The notes under the pieces: generated by a model
The model's input: only the letters and a program-made list of their open reading frames with translations
Database searches by the model: none
Told to the model about the DNA's origin: nothing
In this document: one piece after another, positions 28,845-37,988 of the stretch
Numbering within the stretch: position 1 is the first letter of the stretch
Layout: the number at the start of each line of letters is the position of its first letter
NCBI RefSeq assembly: GCF_002993325.1
Contig: NZ_PVNO01000026.1
Location: 271,225 to 335,224, forward strand
Direction of reading: 5' to 3'
DNA: 64,000 bases
Source of the DNA: Alteromonas gracilis
GTDB lineage: Bacteria > Pseudomonadota > Gammaproteobacteria > Enterobacterales > Alteromonadaceae
Translations under genes and position numbers: made by a program

Positions 28845-28890
28845 CGTGTTGAACTGCAATGCACGAAAGTCGGCAATAAAGTTCAACACG
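28845..28890 (-). other. 11-bp inverted repeat upstream of ettA
   Basis: CGTGTTGAACT (28845-28855) and AGTTCAACACG (28880-28890) are perfectly complementary with a 24-base spacer. They lie in the 345-base gap between ettA and lpxD, in the ettA leader or promoter. This could be an operator or an mRNA hairpin. The rest of the gap shows no gene; a second weak repeat CGATTTA/TAAATCG lies near 29023-29053. Confidence 0.4.
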
Positions 28891-29144
28891 TCCTAACTGG
28901 TGGCATATTCTACTCGTAACAGGGTAGTTTGTGCTAGTGACTTACACAAAGGTAGCTCGTGCCTGTGGAAATTTTGAGCGCTTGGGGTAAAAAGGTGAAT
29001 TTATCCATCGGTCGATGAGACGATTTAATGTAAACTTAGCGTTATAAATCGAGAAGAGTTGATCCGTTGCCAGCGTGATAATCAATCGCAAAACCCTTCA
29101 GAATCAACACTCGATACCATCAAACATCCGAACAGGTAATAAAG

Positions 29145-30173
29145 ATGACCGCCATGAATAAACGCACATACAGTTTGGACGAATTAGCTAAACATGTTGG
29201 TGGGGAAGTGCAGGGTGATGGAACTATCACGATTTCTGCAGTGGGCACGCTATCTGGTGCGGCTTCGCATCAAATTTCGTTTCTTACAAACCCTAAATAT
29301 AAGCCGCAGTTAAAAGACACAAAAGCCGGTGCGGTAATTCTGCACGAAAGTTTAAAGGGGGATAGCCCTGTTCCTGCGTTAGTTGTGGGTAATCCACATG
29401 CTGCATTTGCACTTATAGCTCAGTTATTTGATACCACGCCATCAGTAGCCACTGGTATTGCAGAGTCAGCGGTAATCGCTCCTTCTGCTCGAATCGGTAG
29501 TGACGTATCTCTTGGACACAACGTCATTGTTGAAGAGAATGTGGTCTTAGGTGATCGTGTAACTGTTGGTGCCAATACCGTTATCCGCAGAGGTACGCAC
29601 ATTGGTGAAGACTGTATTATTCATCCTAATGTGACCATCTATCACGATGTGGTTATCGGTAAGCGCGTGACTATCCATAGCCAAACAGTTATTGGCGCGG
29701 CAGGCTTTGGCTATGCAAACGATAAAGGGGTATGGATCCCTATTCCACAGACCGGTTCGGTTCGCATTGGCGACGATAGTCAAATTGGGGCGAGTAGCAG
29801 CATCGACAGAGGTGCAATGGAAGATACGTTACTTGGCACCAACGTTATCATCGATAATCAGGTTCAAATTGGTCACAATTGTATTATTGGCGATCACTCA
29901 TGCATTTGTGGCGCTACAGGCATTGCTGGCAGTTGCCATATCGGCAAGCACGTTATTATTGGCGGTGGAGTTGGCATAAATGGACATATCAGTATATGCG
30001 ACAACGTTCAAGTGACGGGTTACACAATGATAGTTCAAGATATTACCGAACCAGGTGTATATTCGTCGGGGCAGCCAGCACAAACTAACCGAGACTGGCG
30101 CAAAAATACGGTTCGCCTTGCTAAAATTGGTAGTTTATTCGACCGTGTTAAAGCCCTCGAAAAACAGGTCTGA
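29145..30173 (+). CDS. lpxD: UDP-3-O-(3-hydroxyacyl)glucosamine N-acyltransferase
   Basis: LpxD adds the second acyl chain in lipid A synthesis. The 342-residue protein starts with the LpxD N-terminal domain (SLDELAKHVGGEVQGDG, ISFLTNPKYKPQL) and continues with a left-handed parallel beta-helix of hexapeptide repeats (about residues 105-310), including HSQTVIGAAGFGYA with the catalytic-region His. The C-terminal helix is normal. Two ATGs (29145, 29154) are possible. Normally lpxD lies in the bamA-skp-lpxD-fabZ-lpxA-lpxB cluster; here it stands alone beside glyA, so this may be a relocated or second copy. Confidence 0.93.
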   Translation: MTAMNKRTYSLDELAKHVGGEVQGDGTITISAVGTLSGAASHQISFLTNPKYKPQLKDTKAGAVILHESLKGDSPVPALVVGNPHAAFALIAQLFDTTPSVATGIAESAVIAPSARIGSDVSLGHNVIVEENVVLGDRVTVGANTVIRRGTHIGEDCIIHPNVTIYHDVVIGKRVTIHSQTVIGAAGFGYANDKGVWIPIPQTGSVRIGDDSQIGASSSIDRGAMEDTLLGTNVIIDNQVQIGHNCIIGDHSCICGATGIAGSCHIGKHVIIGGGVGINGHISICDNVQVTGYTMIVQDITEPGVYSSGQPAQTNRDWRKNTVRLAKIGSLFDRVKALEKQV

Positions 30174-30183
30174 TCTCGCTTAA

Positions 30184-30213
30184 GCGCAGGTTTTACGTTA
30201 AACCTGCGCCATT
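30184..30213 (+). terminator. Hairpin terminator after lpxD
   Basis: A 10-bp stem GCGCAGGTTT/AAACCTGCGC (30184-30193 and 30200-30209) starts 10 bases after the lpxD stop. The following T-rich stretch is weak. Confidence 0.65.
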
Positions 30214-30327
30214 TATATTAATTTGGTCATAAAGCGGTATACAAGCAACTCAAAATGACTAGAATATGGCTCGAATTTGAGCAATCAGTGCGTAACGCCG
30301 TATAAAAACCGCAGTTAAGGAGCCCCC

Positions 30328-31584
30328 ATGTTTTCTCGCGAAATGAATATAGCTGACTTCGATCCTGAATTAGCCAATGCCATGGCTAAAGAAGTTGAGC
30401 GTCAAGAACATCACATCGAACTCATTGCCTCTGAGAACTATTGTAGCCCACGTGTAATGGAAGCTCAGGGTTCTCAGCTTACGAATAAGTATGCTGAAGG
30501 CTACCCTGGTAAGCGCTATTACGGTGGTTGTGAGCACGTAGACGTTGTTGAACAACTTGCTATCGACCGTGCAAAGGCACTATTTGGTGCAGACTACGCG
30601 AACGTTCAACCGCACGCTGGTTCACAAGCTAATTCTGCCGTTTTCATGGCATTACTTGACGCAGGCGATACGGTTCTTGGTATGAGCCTTTCTGAAGGTG
30701 GTCACCTTACTCATGGTTCACACGTAAACTTTTCTGGTAAAACATACAACGCTGTACAGTATGGTCTGAACAAAGAAACCGGCGAAATTGATTACGCACA
30801 AGTTGAAGCTCTAGCCAAAGAACACAAACCGAAGATGATTATCGGCGGTTTCTCTGCGTATTCAGGTATTGTTGACTGGGCAAAATTCCGCGAAATCGCT
30901 GATAGCGTAGGTGCTTACTTGCTTGTAGATATGGCGCACGTTGCTGGTCTTGTGGCTGCTGGTGTTTACCCAAACCCACTTCCTCACGCACACGTCGTAA
31001 CGACGACAACTCACAAAACCCTTGCGGGTCCGCGTAGTGGTCTAATCCTATCTTCTTGTGGCGACGAAGCGATTTACAAAAAGCTTAACAGCTCGGTATT
31101 CCCGGGTAACCAAGGCGGTCCGCTTTGTCACGTGATTGCAGCTAAAGCAGTAGCTTTCAAAGAAGCATTACAGCCAGAATTTAAAGTGTATCAGCAACAG
31201 GTAGTGGCTAACGCGAAAGCGATGGTTGCCGTTATGCAAGAGCGCGGTTACAAAATCGTTTCTGGCGGAACAGACAATCACTTGTTCCTACTAGATCTTA
31301 TTGACAAAGATATTACTGGTAAAGATGCCGATGCAGCACTAGGTGCAGCGAACATCACGGTAAACAAAAACTCAGTGCCAAACGATCCGCGTTCACCGTT
31401 TGTAACCAGTGGTCTTCGTATTGGTAGCCCGGCTATAACGCGTCGTGGTTTCAAAGAAGAGCAAGCTCAGCAAGTTGCAACATGGATTTGTGACATTCTA
31501 GATAACATGGGTGACGAATCTGTTATCAAACGTGTTCAAGAAGAAGTGGTTGCACTTTGCGCACAGTTCCCTGTTTATAAATAA
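30328..31584 (+). CDS. glyA: Serine hydroxymethyltransferase
   Basis: GlyA interconverts serine and glycine with tetrahydrofolate and PLP, the main source of one-carbon units. The 418-residue protein has the REMNIAD start, [30 protein letters not shown] and the PLP-lysine motif [18 protein letters not shown] ribosome site precedes the ATG. It stands between lpxD and nrdR and appears to be its own transcription unit. Codon usage looks optimised, as expected for a highly expressed gene. Confidence 0.97.
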   Translation: MFSREMNIADFDPELANAMAKEVERQEHHIELIASENYCSPRVMEAQGSQLTNKYAEGYPGKRYYGGCEHVDVVEQLAIDRAKALFGADYANVQPHAGSQANSAVFMALLDAGDTVLGMSLSEGGHLTHGSHVNFSGKTYNAVQYGLNKETGEIDYAQVEALAKEHKPKMIIGGFSAYSGIVDWAKFREIADSVGAYLLVDMAHVAGLVAAGVYPNPLPHAHVVTTTTHKTLAGPRSGLILSSCGDEAIYKKLNSSVFPGNQGGPLCHVIAAKAVAFKEALQPEFKVYQQQVVANAKAMVAVMQERGYKIVSGGTDNHLFLLDLIDKDITGKDADAALGAANITVNKNSVPNDPRSPFVTSGLRIGSPAITRRGFKEEQAQQVATWICDILDNMGDESVIKRVQEEVVALCAQFPVYK

Positions 31585-31597
31585 ATAGGTTTGTGTT

Positions 31598-31670
31598 TTA
31601 TTGCGTACTTTGGTACTAATGCTGGACTATCTAGTCTAGATTAAGCTTCACGCGCCTAAGTACGCAATAA
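31598..31670 (+). other. Long stem-loop with a 13-bp perfect inverted repeat before nrdR
   Basis: TTATTGCGTACTT (31598-31610) pairs perfectly with AAGTACGCAATAA (31658-31670) across a 47-base loop that itself contains GACTATCTAGTC. It fills the gap between the glyA stop and the nrdR ribosome site (AAGGA at 31673-31677). It could be a terminator of glyA, a leader structure of nrdR, or a degenerate miniature element. Confidence 0.6.
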
Positions 31671-31683
31671 TTAAGGATTATTC

Positions 31684-32133
31684 ATGTTTTGCCCTTTTTG
31701 TTCAGAACAAGAAACAAAAGTTATTGATTCTCGTTTGGTTGCAGAGGGGCAACAAGTGCGAAGACGCCGTGAATGTATGGTGTGTCATGAGCGCTTCACC
31801 ACCTTTGAAAGTGCAGAGCTTGTGATGCCCCGCGTTATAAAACGCGATGGCTCTCGCGAACCCTTCAACGAAGACAAACTTCGTGCAGGCTTACAACGCG
31901 CGTTAGAGAAACGCCCTGTTAGCACAGAAAAAGTTGAACAATGTATTCTTTCACTCAAATCTCAGCTTCGCGCAACCGGCGAGAGGGAGGTGAGCAGTGA
32001 ATTGCTTGGCAACTTAATTATGAAAGCCCTCAAAGAACTCGACAAAGTTGCCTATGTTCGGTTCGCCTCAGTTTATCGTTCCTTCGAAGACATACGTGAA
32101 TTTGGAGAAGAGATTGCACGCTTAGGGGATTAG
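31684..32133 (+). CDS. nrdR: Transcriptional repressor NrdR
   Basis: NrdR represses ribonucleotide reductase genes by sensing ATP/dATP. The 149-residue protein has an N-terminal zinc ribbon (CPFC at residues 3-6 and CMVC further on) and an ATP-cone ([20 protein letters not shown]). The nrdR-ribD-rib cluster order is common in gammaproteobacteria. Its ribosome site lies directly after a long inverted repeat. Confidence 0.96.
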   Translation: MFCPFCSEQETKVIDSRLVAEGQQVRRRRECMVCHERFTTFESAELVMPRVIKRDGSREPFNEDKLRAGLQRALEKRPVSTEKVEQCILSLKSQLRATGEREVSSELLGNLIMKALKELDKVAYVRFASVYRSFEDIREFGEEIARLGD

Positions 32134-32176
32134 GGTCAGTAAACCTTAAACACTTAGGGCTACAACAGGAATCCAA

Positions 32177-33316
32177 GTGAACCACGCTACGGTTAAAAAT
32201 GATTATTTTTGGATGGCAAAAGCCATTCAACTAGCCCAAAAGGGGCGTTTCACCACCTCACCTAATCCTCGTGTTGGCTGTGTGATTGTTGATGAAAACA
32301 ATCAACTGCTCGGTCAGGGGTATCATGTCCAAGCGGGCACGCCCCATGCCGAAGTCCATGCACTCAGACAAGCTTCAAATGCTCGTAGCAACGGCGCTAA
32401 AGGCGCTACAGCATACGTAACCCTGGAGCCTTGCAGCCATTTTGGTCGCACGCCCCCTTGCGCTAACGCGCTCATTGAAGCGCAGGTAGCACGCGTTGTA
32501 GTGGCAATGACAGACCCTAATCCAAATGTATGTGGCAATGGCATAAACATGCTGCAAGCCGCAGGTATCGAAGTCGTCAGTGATGTGATGGCCGCCGAAG
32601 CCGCTGCGCTTAATCCCGGATTCACCAAACGCATGCTTACGGGTAAACCTTTTGTTAGGGTTAAATTGGGTATAAGCCTAGACGGTAAAATTGCGCTTCA
32701 AAATGGGGTGAGCCAATGGATAACAGGGCCTGAAGCAAGACGTGATGTGCAGCGCTATCGCGCGCAAAGCTGCGCAGTGTTAACGGGTTCAGGTACTGTT
32801 GCGGCGGATAATCCCAGTCTTTTGGTGAGGGAACAAGAGGCAAAGTTCGAAAATTATCCACTTGAGCATATTCGCCAACCTGCTCGCATCGTTGTGGATA
32901 GTCAGAGCAAACTAAACCGCGATTTTAATGTATTTAGTGACGGTCACGTTACCTTTACTGCAACGTTGCAGGCCCACCCTGATACTTCAGTTGGTCACTA
33001 CATCCAGGTTGATGAAAAAGATGGCAAGGTCGACTTACATGGGTTGATGTCGGCACTAGGTGATAAACAGTATAATGAGGTATGGGTAGAGGCAGGCCCT
33101 GGTCTTGCCGGTGCCCTATTGCAAGAAGGCCTTGTGGATGAGCTTATTTGCTATCAAGCACCCAAGCTATTGGGCGATAAAGGCGTGAGTATGGTCAATT
33201 TGCCAGCGTTCACCGCTTTAAATCAATCTATTTCACTCTCTCTTATTGAAAACCGTCAGGTGGGTAACGATATTAAGCTTATCTTTCGTCCTGATGTTAG
33301 CAACACCTGTCGTTAA
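32177..33316 (+). CDS. ribD: Bifunctional riboflavin deaminase/reductase
   Basis: RibD performs the second and third steps of riboflavin synthesis from the GTP-derived pyrimidine. The 379-residue protein has an N-terminal cytidine-deaminase-like domain with zinc ligands in TPHAEVHAL and EPCSHFGRTPPC, and a C-terminal NADPH-dependent reductase (VRVKLGISLDGKIAL, VEAGPGLAGALL). The likely start is GTG 32177, preceded by AGGAA. ATG 32213 would cut into the conserved N-terminus. Confidence 0.95.
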   Translation: MNHATVKNDYFWMAKAIQLAQKGRFTTSPNPRVGCVIVDENNQLLGQGYHVQAGTPHAEVHALRQASNARSNGAKGATAYVTLEPCSHFGRTPPCANALIEAQVARVVVAMTDPNPNVCGNGINMLQAAGIEVVSDVMAAEAAALNPGFTKRMLTGKPFVRVKLGISLDGKIALQNGVSQWITGPEARRDVQRYRAQSCAVLTGSGTVAADNPSLLVREQEAKFENYPLEHIRQPARIVVDSQSKLNRDFNVFSDGHVTFTATLQAHPDTSVGHYIQVDEKDGKVDLHGLMSALGDKQYNEVWVEAGPGLAGALLQEGLVDELICYQAPKLLGDKGVSMVNLPAFTALNQSISLSLIENRQVGNDIKLIFRPDVSNTCR

Positions 33317-33336
33317 AGCGACTAAAGAGGAACTTT

Positions 33337-33999
33337 ATGTTTACTGGAATTATTCAAGCGTTGGGTACAATTAAGAAGCTCGACAATCGAGGCAATGATA
33401 TTCGTTTAACGGTATCTTCATCTACGCTTGATATGTCTGATGTCGCTTTAGGCGATAGTATTGCGACCAATGGTGTTTGTTTGACAGTGACAGACATGGG
33501 GCCAGACTATTATTGCGCCGATGTTTCTGCTGAGACTATTAAGTTAACTGGGTTTGCACACTACAGTGTAGGGTCTACCGTGAATCTTGAAAAAGCGATG
33601 CGTCCTAGCGATCGTCTAGGTGGGCACATTGTTTCTGGTCATGTTGATGGTGTGGGCCAAGTAACTCAGATTATTAAACATAAAGACTATGTAGAATTTT
33701 GGGTGAAAGCACCTGATACGCTGGCTAAATATATTGCCCACAAGGGAAGTATCACTGTAGATGGCATAAGCTTAACGGTGAACGAAGTGAATGGCGCAGA
33801 GTTTATGCTATGGATTATTCCTCACACGCTACAAGAAACAATTATGGGAAGCTATAAAGTAGGCACAGCGGTGAATTTAGAGGTTGATGTTATTGCGCGC
33901 TATTTAGAGCGATTGATGCTTGGCGATAAAGCCGCTGAGCCAACAAGCAAGGGCATTGACATGGCATTTCTTGCCGAGAACGGATTTTTAAAAAAATAA
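33337..33999 (+). CDS. ribE: Riboflavin synthase, alpha subunit
   Basis: This 220-residue enzyme dismutates two lumazines to riboflavin. It begins with the invariant MFTGII and has two homologous lumazine-binding domains ([12 protein letters not shown] in the first and [14 protein letters not shown] in the second, with [13 protein letters not shown] between). It is called ribC in E. coli nomenclature. It follows ribD by 20 bases and precedes ribBX by 20, so the three are co-transcribed. Confidence 0.95.
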   Translation: MFTGIIQALGTIKKLDNRGNDIRLTVSSSTLDMSDVALGDSIATNGVCLTVTDMGPDYYCADVSAETIKLTGFAHYSVGSTVNLEKAMRPSDRLGGHIVSGHVDGVGQVTQIIKHKDYVEFWVKAPDTLAKYIAHKGSITVDGISLTVNEVNGAEFMLWIIPHTLQETIMGSYKVGTAVNLEVDVIARYLERLMLGDKAAEPTSKGIDMAFLAENGFLKK

Positions 34000-34019
34000 C
34001 CCTACAAGAAGCACACAAT

Positions 34020-35120
34020 ATGGCATTTAACACTACACAAGAAATAATTGAAGACATTCGTCAGGGTAAAATGGTTATCCTGATGGATGATGAAGACAGG
34101 GAAAACGAAGGCGACCTCATTATGGCGGCAGAGCACGTGACGCCTGAAGCCATAAATTTCATGGTGACCCACGCCCGCGGTTTGGTTTGTTTACCAATGA
34201 CGCAAGAGCGCTGTCGCAGGCTTAATCTTCCGCTAATGGTGGATAAAAACGAAGCGCAGTTTTCAACTAACTTTACCGTGTCCATTGAAGCGGCAACTGG
34301 CGTTACAACAGGTATATCAGCTGCCGATAGAGCAACAACTATAAAAGCTGCTGTTGCAAAAGACGCCAAAGCGACAGACATCGTGCAACCTGGTCATATC
34401 TTTCCGCTAATTGCAAAAGATGGTGGTGTTTTAAACCGAGCTGGTCACACTGAAGCAGGTGTAGATTTACCGCGTCTTGCTGGTTTAGAGCCAGCTGGGG
34501 TTATTGTTGAGATCCTTAATGAAGATGGCACCATGGCGCGCCGTCCTGAACTAGAGAAGTTTGCTGCCAAGCACAACCTAAAAATAGGCACCATTGCAGA
34601 TCTTATTGAATACCGTAACCTTAATGAAACGACTATTCAAAAAGTAGCTCAGTGCAATATGCCTACAGAATACGGCGATTTTGAGCTTCATACATTTAAA
34701 GATAGCATCGACAATCAACTGCACTTCGCTCTTAAAAAAGGCGATATCAAAGAAAACGAGCCTACGCTTGTCCGTGTACACCTTCACAATACGTTTAGTG
34801 ATCTTCTCGGCTCTACTCGCGGTATTCATCGCTCGATGACGCTAGCCGATGGTATGCGAAAAATCTCAGAAGAAGGCGGTGTGTTGGTGCTGTTAGGTAA
34901 AGAAGAGCATATAGAAAGCCAAGTACGTCGGTTTGCCGCAGAAGACAGAGGTGAGCGTCCAACGGGTGCTGACTGGCAGGGCTCGTCACGCACTATCGGT
35001 GTAGGTAGTCAAATTCTTGCATCTATGGGCGTGCACAAAATGCGCTTGCTTAGTAAGCCAATTAAATATCATGCACTTTCAGGTTACGGCCTTGAAGTTG
35101 TAGAGTACGTGCACGACTAG
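34020..35120 (+). CDS. ribB: DHBP synthase fused to a degenerate GTP cyclohydrolase II domain (RibBX type)
   Basis: The N-terminal 200 residues are 3,4-dihydroxy-2-butanone-4-phosphate synthase with [20 protein letters not shown] and [11 protein letters not shown], so ribulose-5-phosphate conversion should work. The C-terminal 160 residues align with RibA but lack its zinc cysteines: the usual SECLTGD and CDCG sites read LHNTFSD and GIHR, and the GTP-binding HRQEGRNIGL region is gone. GTP cyclohydrolase II activity is therefore unlikely. This arrangement, called RibBX, is known in Shewanella and relatives. A separate ribA should exist elsewhere in the genome. Confidence 0.92.
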   Translation: MAFNTTQEIIEDIRQGKMVILMDDEDRENEGDLIMAAEHVTPEAINFMVTHARGLVCLPMTQERCRRLNLPLMVDKNEAQFSTNFTVSIEAATGVTTGISAADRATTIKAAVAKDAKATDIVQPGHIFPLIAKDGGVLNRAGHTEAGVDLPRLAGLEPAGVIVEILNEDGTMARRPELEKFAAKHNLKIGTIADLIEYRNLNETTIQKVAQCNMPTEYGDFELHTFKDSIDNQLHFALKKGDIKENEPTLVRVHLHNTFSDLLGSTRGIHRSMTLADGMRKISEEGGVLVLLGKEEHIESQVRRFAAEDRGERPTGADWQGSSRTIGVGSQILASMGVHKMRLLSKPIKYHALSGYGLEVVEYVHD

Positions 35121-35140
35121 CACGTGTAGAGCACAGCGAG

Positions 35141-35246
35141 AGTGGAGAGGGAATGCTCGTCGCAAACACGCGGTGAATACGTCCCTGTACGCTCTGCCAC
35201 CGCATCCATGCGGTGGAGGGTTTGCGACCAGCACTCCCTCCCCACA
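35141..35246. repeat. MITE/REP-like nested inverted repeat between ribBX and ribH
   Basis: The outer arms (35141-35167 and 35220-35246) are imperfect 27-base inverted repeats sharing GTCGCAAAC-type ends. Inside lies a perfect 9-bp hairpin, CCACCGCAT/ATGCGGTGG (35197-35205 and 35208-35216), and a smaller CGTCCCTGTACG element. The block is GC-richer than its surroundings, has no coding character, and interrupts an operon. It resembles repetitive extragenic elements I recall from marine gammaproteobacteria. It is the only copy in the window. Confidence 0.65.
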
Positions 35247-35360
35247 TTTGGCTAAGCATAAAGTGGCCGTTTACGAATAGTTGAACTTACAGAAACAATC
35301 GATTTAGTTTGGGCGCAGTTGTGGTATACTTCGCGCCGTTTTTTCTCGAGGAATTAAACC

Positions 35361-35834
35361 ATGCAGGTAATTGAAGGTAATATCAGAGCAACCGGTAAAA
35401 AGTTTGCTATTGTTGTAGCTCGCTTTAATAGCTTCGTAGTAGAAAGCTTACTGGAAGGTGCTTTAGACACGCTAGAGCGTCACGGTGAAGTAAATGAAGA
35501 TGACATCACAGTGGTTCGCGTGCCTGGTGCCTACGAGTTACCTGTAGTGGCTAAGAAATTAGCTGAGAAAAAGTCATTTGACGCTATCATTGCGCTAGGT
35601 GCAGTTATTCGTGGTGGTACGCCCCACTTTGATTTTGTCGCGGGGGAGAGCAATAAAGGCCTTGCACAAGTATCACTAGAATACGGTATTCCAGTTTCAT
35701 TTGGCGTAATCACCACAGATTCAATTGAACAAGCTATCGAACGTTCAGGTACTAAAGCGGGTAACAAAGGTGCAGAAGCTGCATTGGGCGCGCTTGAAAT
35801 GGTTAACGTTATCGATGCTGTTGAAAAGCTTTAA
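35361..35834 (+). CDS. ribH: 6,7-dimethyl-8-ribityllumazine synthase
   Basis: RibH condenses the RibD product with DHBP to form lumazine and self-assembles into an icosahedral shell. The 157-residue protein has [30 protein letters not shown] and [17 protein letters not shown], which form the active site. A sequence GTGGTATACT about 40 bases upstream could serve as a -10 region, so it may have its own promoter after the repeat element. It precedes nusB by 12 bases. Confidence 0.96.
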   Translation: MQVIEGNIRATGKKFAIVVARFNSFVVESLLEGALDTLERHGEVNEDDITVVRVPGAYELPVVAKKLAEKKSFDAIIALGAVIRGGTPHFDFVAGESNKGLAQVSLEYGIPVSFGVITTDSIEQAIERSGTKAGNKGAEAALGALEMVNVIDAVEKL

Positions 35835-35846
35835 GGTAAAAATTAA

Positions 35847-36269
35847 GTGAAAGTTTCAGCTCGTCGTAAAGCCCGTGAATTAGCCCTGCAAGGGATATAT
35901 TCATGGCAAATGAGTCACAACGATATTCAGCAAGTTGAACTGGCGCTAGCTACCAGTAACGACATGCAAAAGGTTGATATGGCGTACTTTCAAGCGTTGT
36001 TACGAGGCGTTGCACATAACGCGAGTAAGCTTGATACTACCATTAAACCGTATCTTGGTCGTCTGCCTGAAGAGTTGGACGCAATAGAAAAAGCGATCTT
36101 GCGCATTGCGACGCTGGAACTGACTGAGCGCATTGATGTACCTTATCGCGTAATTATTAATGAAGCGATTGAGCTTGCTAAGGCATTTGGTGCTGAAGAA
36201 AGCCACAAATTCATTAATGGTGCACTAGATAAAGCAGTGCGCACGTTGCGTAAAGACGAGCGCGACTAA
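35847..36269 (+). CDS. nusB: Transcription antitermination factor NusB
   Basis: NusB binds boxA RNA with NusE and supports rRNA antitermination. The 140-residue all-helical protein has ARRKARELALQGIYSWQ, LPEELDAIEKAILRIATLEL and VIINEAIELAKAFG, all family marks. The start codon is GTG. RibH-NusB-ThiL-PgpA is a conserved order. A boxA-like sequence occurs in the rRNA leader at the right end of this window. Confidence 0.96.
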   Translation: MKVSARRKARELALQGIYSWQMSHNDIQQVELALATSNDMQKVDMAYFQALLRGVAHNASKLDTTIKPYLGRLPEELDAIEKAILRIATLELTERIDVPYRVIINEAIELAKAFGAEESHKFINGALDKAVRTLRKDERD

Positions 36270-36316
36270 CCTTACCGTGGCGGCATGGATTGCCGCTAAA
36301 GGGTTTAAAAAATACT

Positions 36317-37282
36317 GTGAAAGAATTTGATCTTATCGGCCGCTATTTTTCAAACAGTGGCCATCGACGTAAAGATGTTGTTATTGGTATAGGCGATGAC
36401 TGTGCTGTAACAACGGTTCCTGAAAATCAACAGCTAGCCGTTACCACTGATACTCTTGTTGCAGGTGTGCATTTCCTAGCAGATGCGCCAGCGAAATCTG
36501 TGGCATACAAAACAGTGGCCGTTAACTTAAGTGACCTTGCTGCAATGGGCGCTGAGCCTGCGTGGATTAGCCTGTCGCTATCGCTTCCAGAAGTTGACGA
36601 GCCGTGGCTTGACGACTTTGTTTCAGGCCTATATGAGCTTACTCAATACTATTCAGTGCAGCTTATTGGCGGAGACACGGTGAAAGGGCCAATGGCCATG
36701 ACGATTACCGCACAAGGTTTTATACCGCCAGGTTCTGAACTAACCCGAAGTGGGGCGAAACCAGGGGACTGGATATATGTTACCGGTACTTTAGGAGACG
36801 CTGGCGCGGGCCTAGATATTCTTCAAAATAAACTTAACGTAAGTGGTGAAGCCAAAGACGTGTTAGTTAACCGTCATTACTTTCCGACACCGCGCGTTGC
36901 AGTTGGTACCGCTATTCGCCGTATTGCTACCTCATGTATTGATATATCTGATGGTTTAATTTCAGATTTGAACCACATTCTTAAAGCGTCCAATTGCGGT
37001 GCCACTGTGCATGTTGAGCGTTTACCTCTTTCTCGTGCTCTAACAAGCGCTGTGTCGCCAGAGCAGGCAATAGAATACGCATTGTCTGCCGGTGATGACT
37101 ATGAGCTTATTTTCACCGTGAGTGAAGAGCAGCGAGGTAGCCTTGAAACCTCTTTAGCGAGCACTAATGTAAAAGCGACATGCATTGGCCAGTTAACAGG
37201 CCACAGCGGTACACTTTCATTGTTGAAAGATAATGAGAAATACACGCCAGTTACGTCTTCTGGTTACGAGCATAGCTTTTAA
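36317..37282 (+). CDS. thiL: Thiamine-monophosphate kinase
   Basis: ThiL phosphorylates thiamine monophosphate to the active diphosphate used by enzymes such as Dxs, encoded downstream. The protein has 321 residues from GTG 36317, where the family-typical KEFDLIGRYF begins. The frame extends 9 codons upstream to a TTG without support. Conserved parts include GIGDDCAV, TDTLVAGVHF, VNLSDLAAMGAEP and ISDGLISDL. Confidence 0.94.
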   Translation: MKEFDLIGRYFSNSGHRRKDVVIGIGDDCAVTTVPENQQLAVTTDTLVAGVHFLADAPAKSVAYKTVAVNLSDLAAMGAEPAWISLSLSLPEVDEPWLDDFVSGLYELTQYYSVQLIGGDTVKGPMAMTITAQGFIPPGSELTRSGAKPGDWIYVTGTLGDAGAGLDILQNKLNVSGEAKDVLVNRHYFPTPRVAVGTAIRRIATSCIDISDGLISDLNHILKASNCGATVHVERLPLSRALTSAVSPEQAIEYALSAGDDYELIFTVSEEQRGSLETSLASTNVKATCIGQLTGHSGTLSLLKDNEKYTPVTSSGYEHSF

Positions 37283-37321
37283 TTGAAAACGTTAACAAAG
37301 ATATAAGAGAAAGGACGTTAC

Positions 37322-37822
37322 ATGCAGGCTGAGTTTCGCGCTAGAGTGAGTATGAAAAACCCGACCCATTTTCTTGCGTTAGGGTTCGGTAGTGGCTTAA
37401 TTCCATTTATGCCGGGTACATTTGGTTCACTTGCCGCAGTGCCGTTGCTTATAGCGTGTAGCCAAATTTCGCTAGTTTCCTTTATTGCGCTCACTCTGAT
37501 ATTTTCAGTGGTAGGTATTTACCTTTGCGGCAAAACTGCAGATGACATGCAGGTTCACGATCACGGCTCCATTGTATGGGACGAAATAGCAGGTATGTTC
37601 GTGACCTTTCTTTTTGTACCCATCAGCGCCTCTTCATTGCTCGTTGGGTTTGTACTATTCAGGCTTTTTGATATTTTAAAGCCCTGGCCAATTGGTGTCA
37701 TCGATAAGCGTTTGCACGGTGGTACAGGTATTATGCTTGACGATCTACTAGCGGGGGCTATGGCCTGCGGCTGTTTGCATTTGCTTATGGTGTTTTGGCC
37801 AGCGGCGCTGGCATTGTTTTAG
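37322..37822 (+). CDS. pgpA: Phosphatidylglycerophosphatase A
   Basis: PgpA dephosphorylates phosphatidylglycerophosphate to phosphatidylglycerol at the inner membrane. The 166-residue protein has NPTHFLALGFGSGLIPFMPGT, VWDEIAGMF, LFRLFDILKPWPIG and a terminal hydrophobic helix, with about four membrane segments. AGAAAGGA precedes ATG 37322. An internal ATG at 37352 is the alternative. It ends the rib-nusB-thiL-pgpA cluster at a strong terminator. Confidence 0.94.
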   Translation: MQAEFRARVSMKNPTHFLALGFGSGLIPFMPGTFGSLAAVPLLIACSQISLVSFIALTLIFSVVGIYLCGKTADDMQVHDHGSIVWDEIAGMFVTFLFVPISASSLLVGFVLFRLFDILKPWPIGVIDKRLHGGTGIMLDDLLAGAMACGCLHLLMVFWPAALALF

Positions 37823-37857
37823 TACAACGGTTGGCTTACCAACCTAACCTTTTAAAT

Positions 37858-37888
37858 AGAAAAGCCCGCAGTATATGCGGGCTTTTTT
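37858..37888. terminator. Bidirectional terminator between pgpA and dxs
   Basis: A 10-bp stem AAAGCCCGCA/TGCGGGCTTT (37861-37870 and 37876-37885) has T runs on both strands. It ends the plus-strand rib cluster, and is also placed to end the minus-strand dxs transcript. Confidence 0.9.
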
Positions 37889-37988
37889 ATGTTTAAACAA
37901 CGATGCCTTAGTCACTATGCATTAGTCACACTACAAGCTTATAAGACAAAGTTAGCTGCAACGGATTAAGCGAATGTTTTGAAAACCA

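Noticed and set aside
33999..35360. FMN riboswitch near the rib genes
   Set aside because: The 20-base gaps around ribE and ribBX are too short, and the 240-base gap before ribH holds the inverted-repeat element without the conserved RFN core segments.
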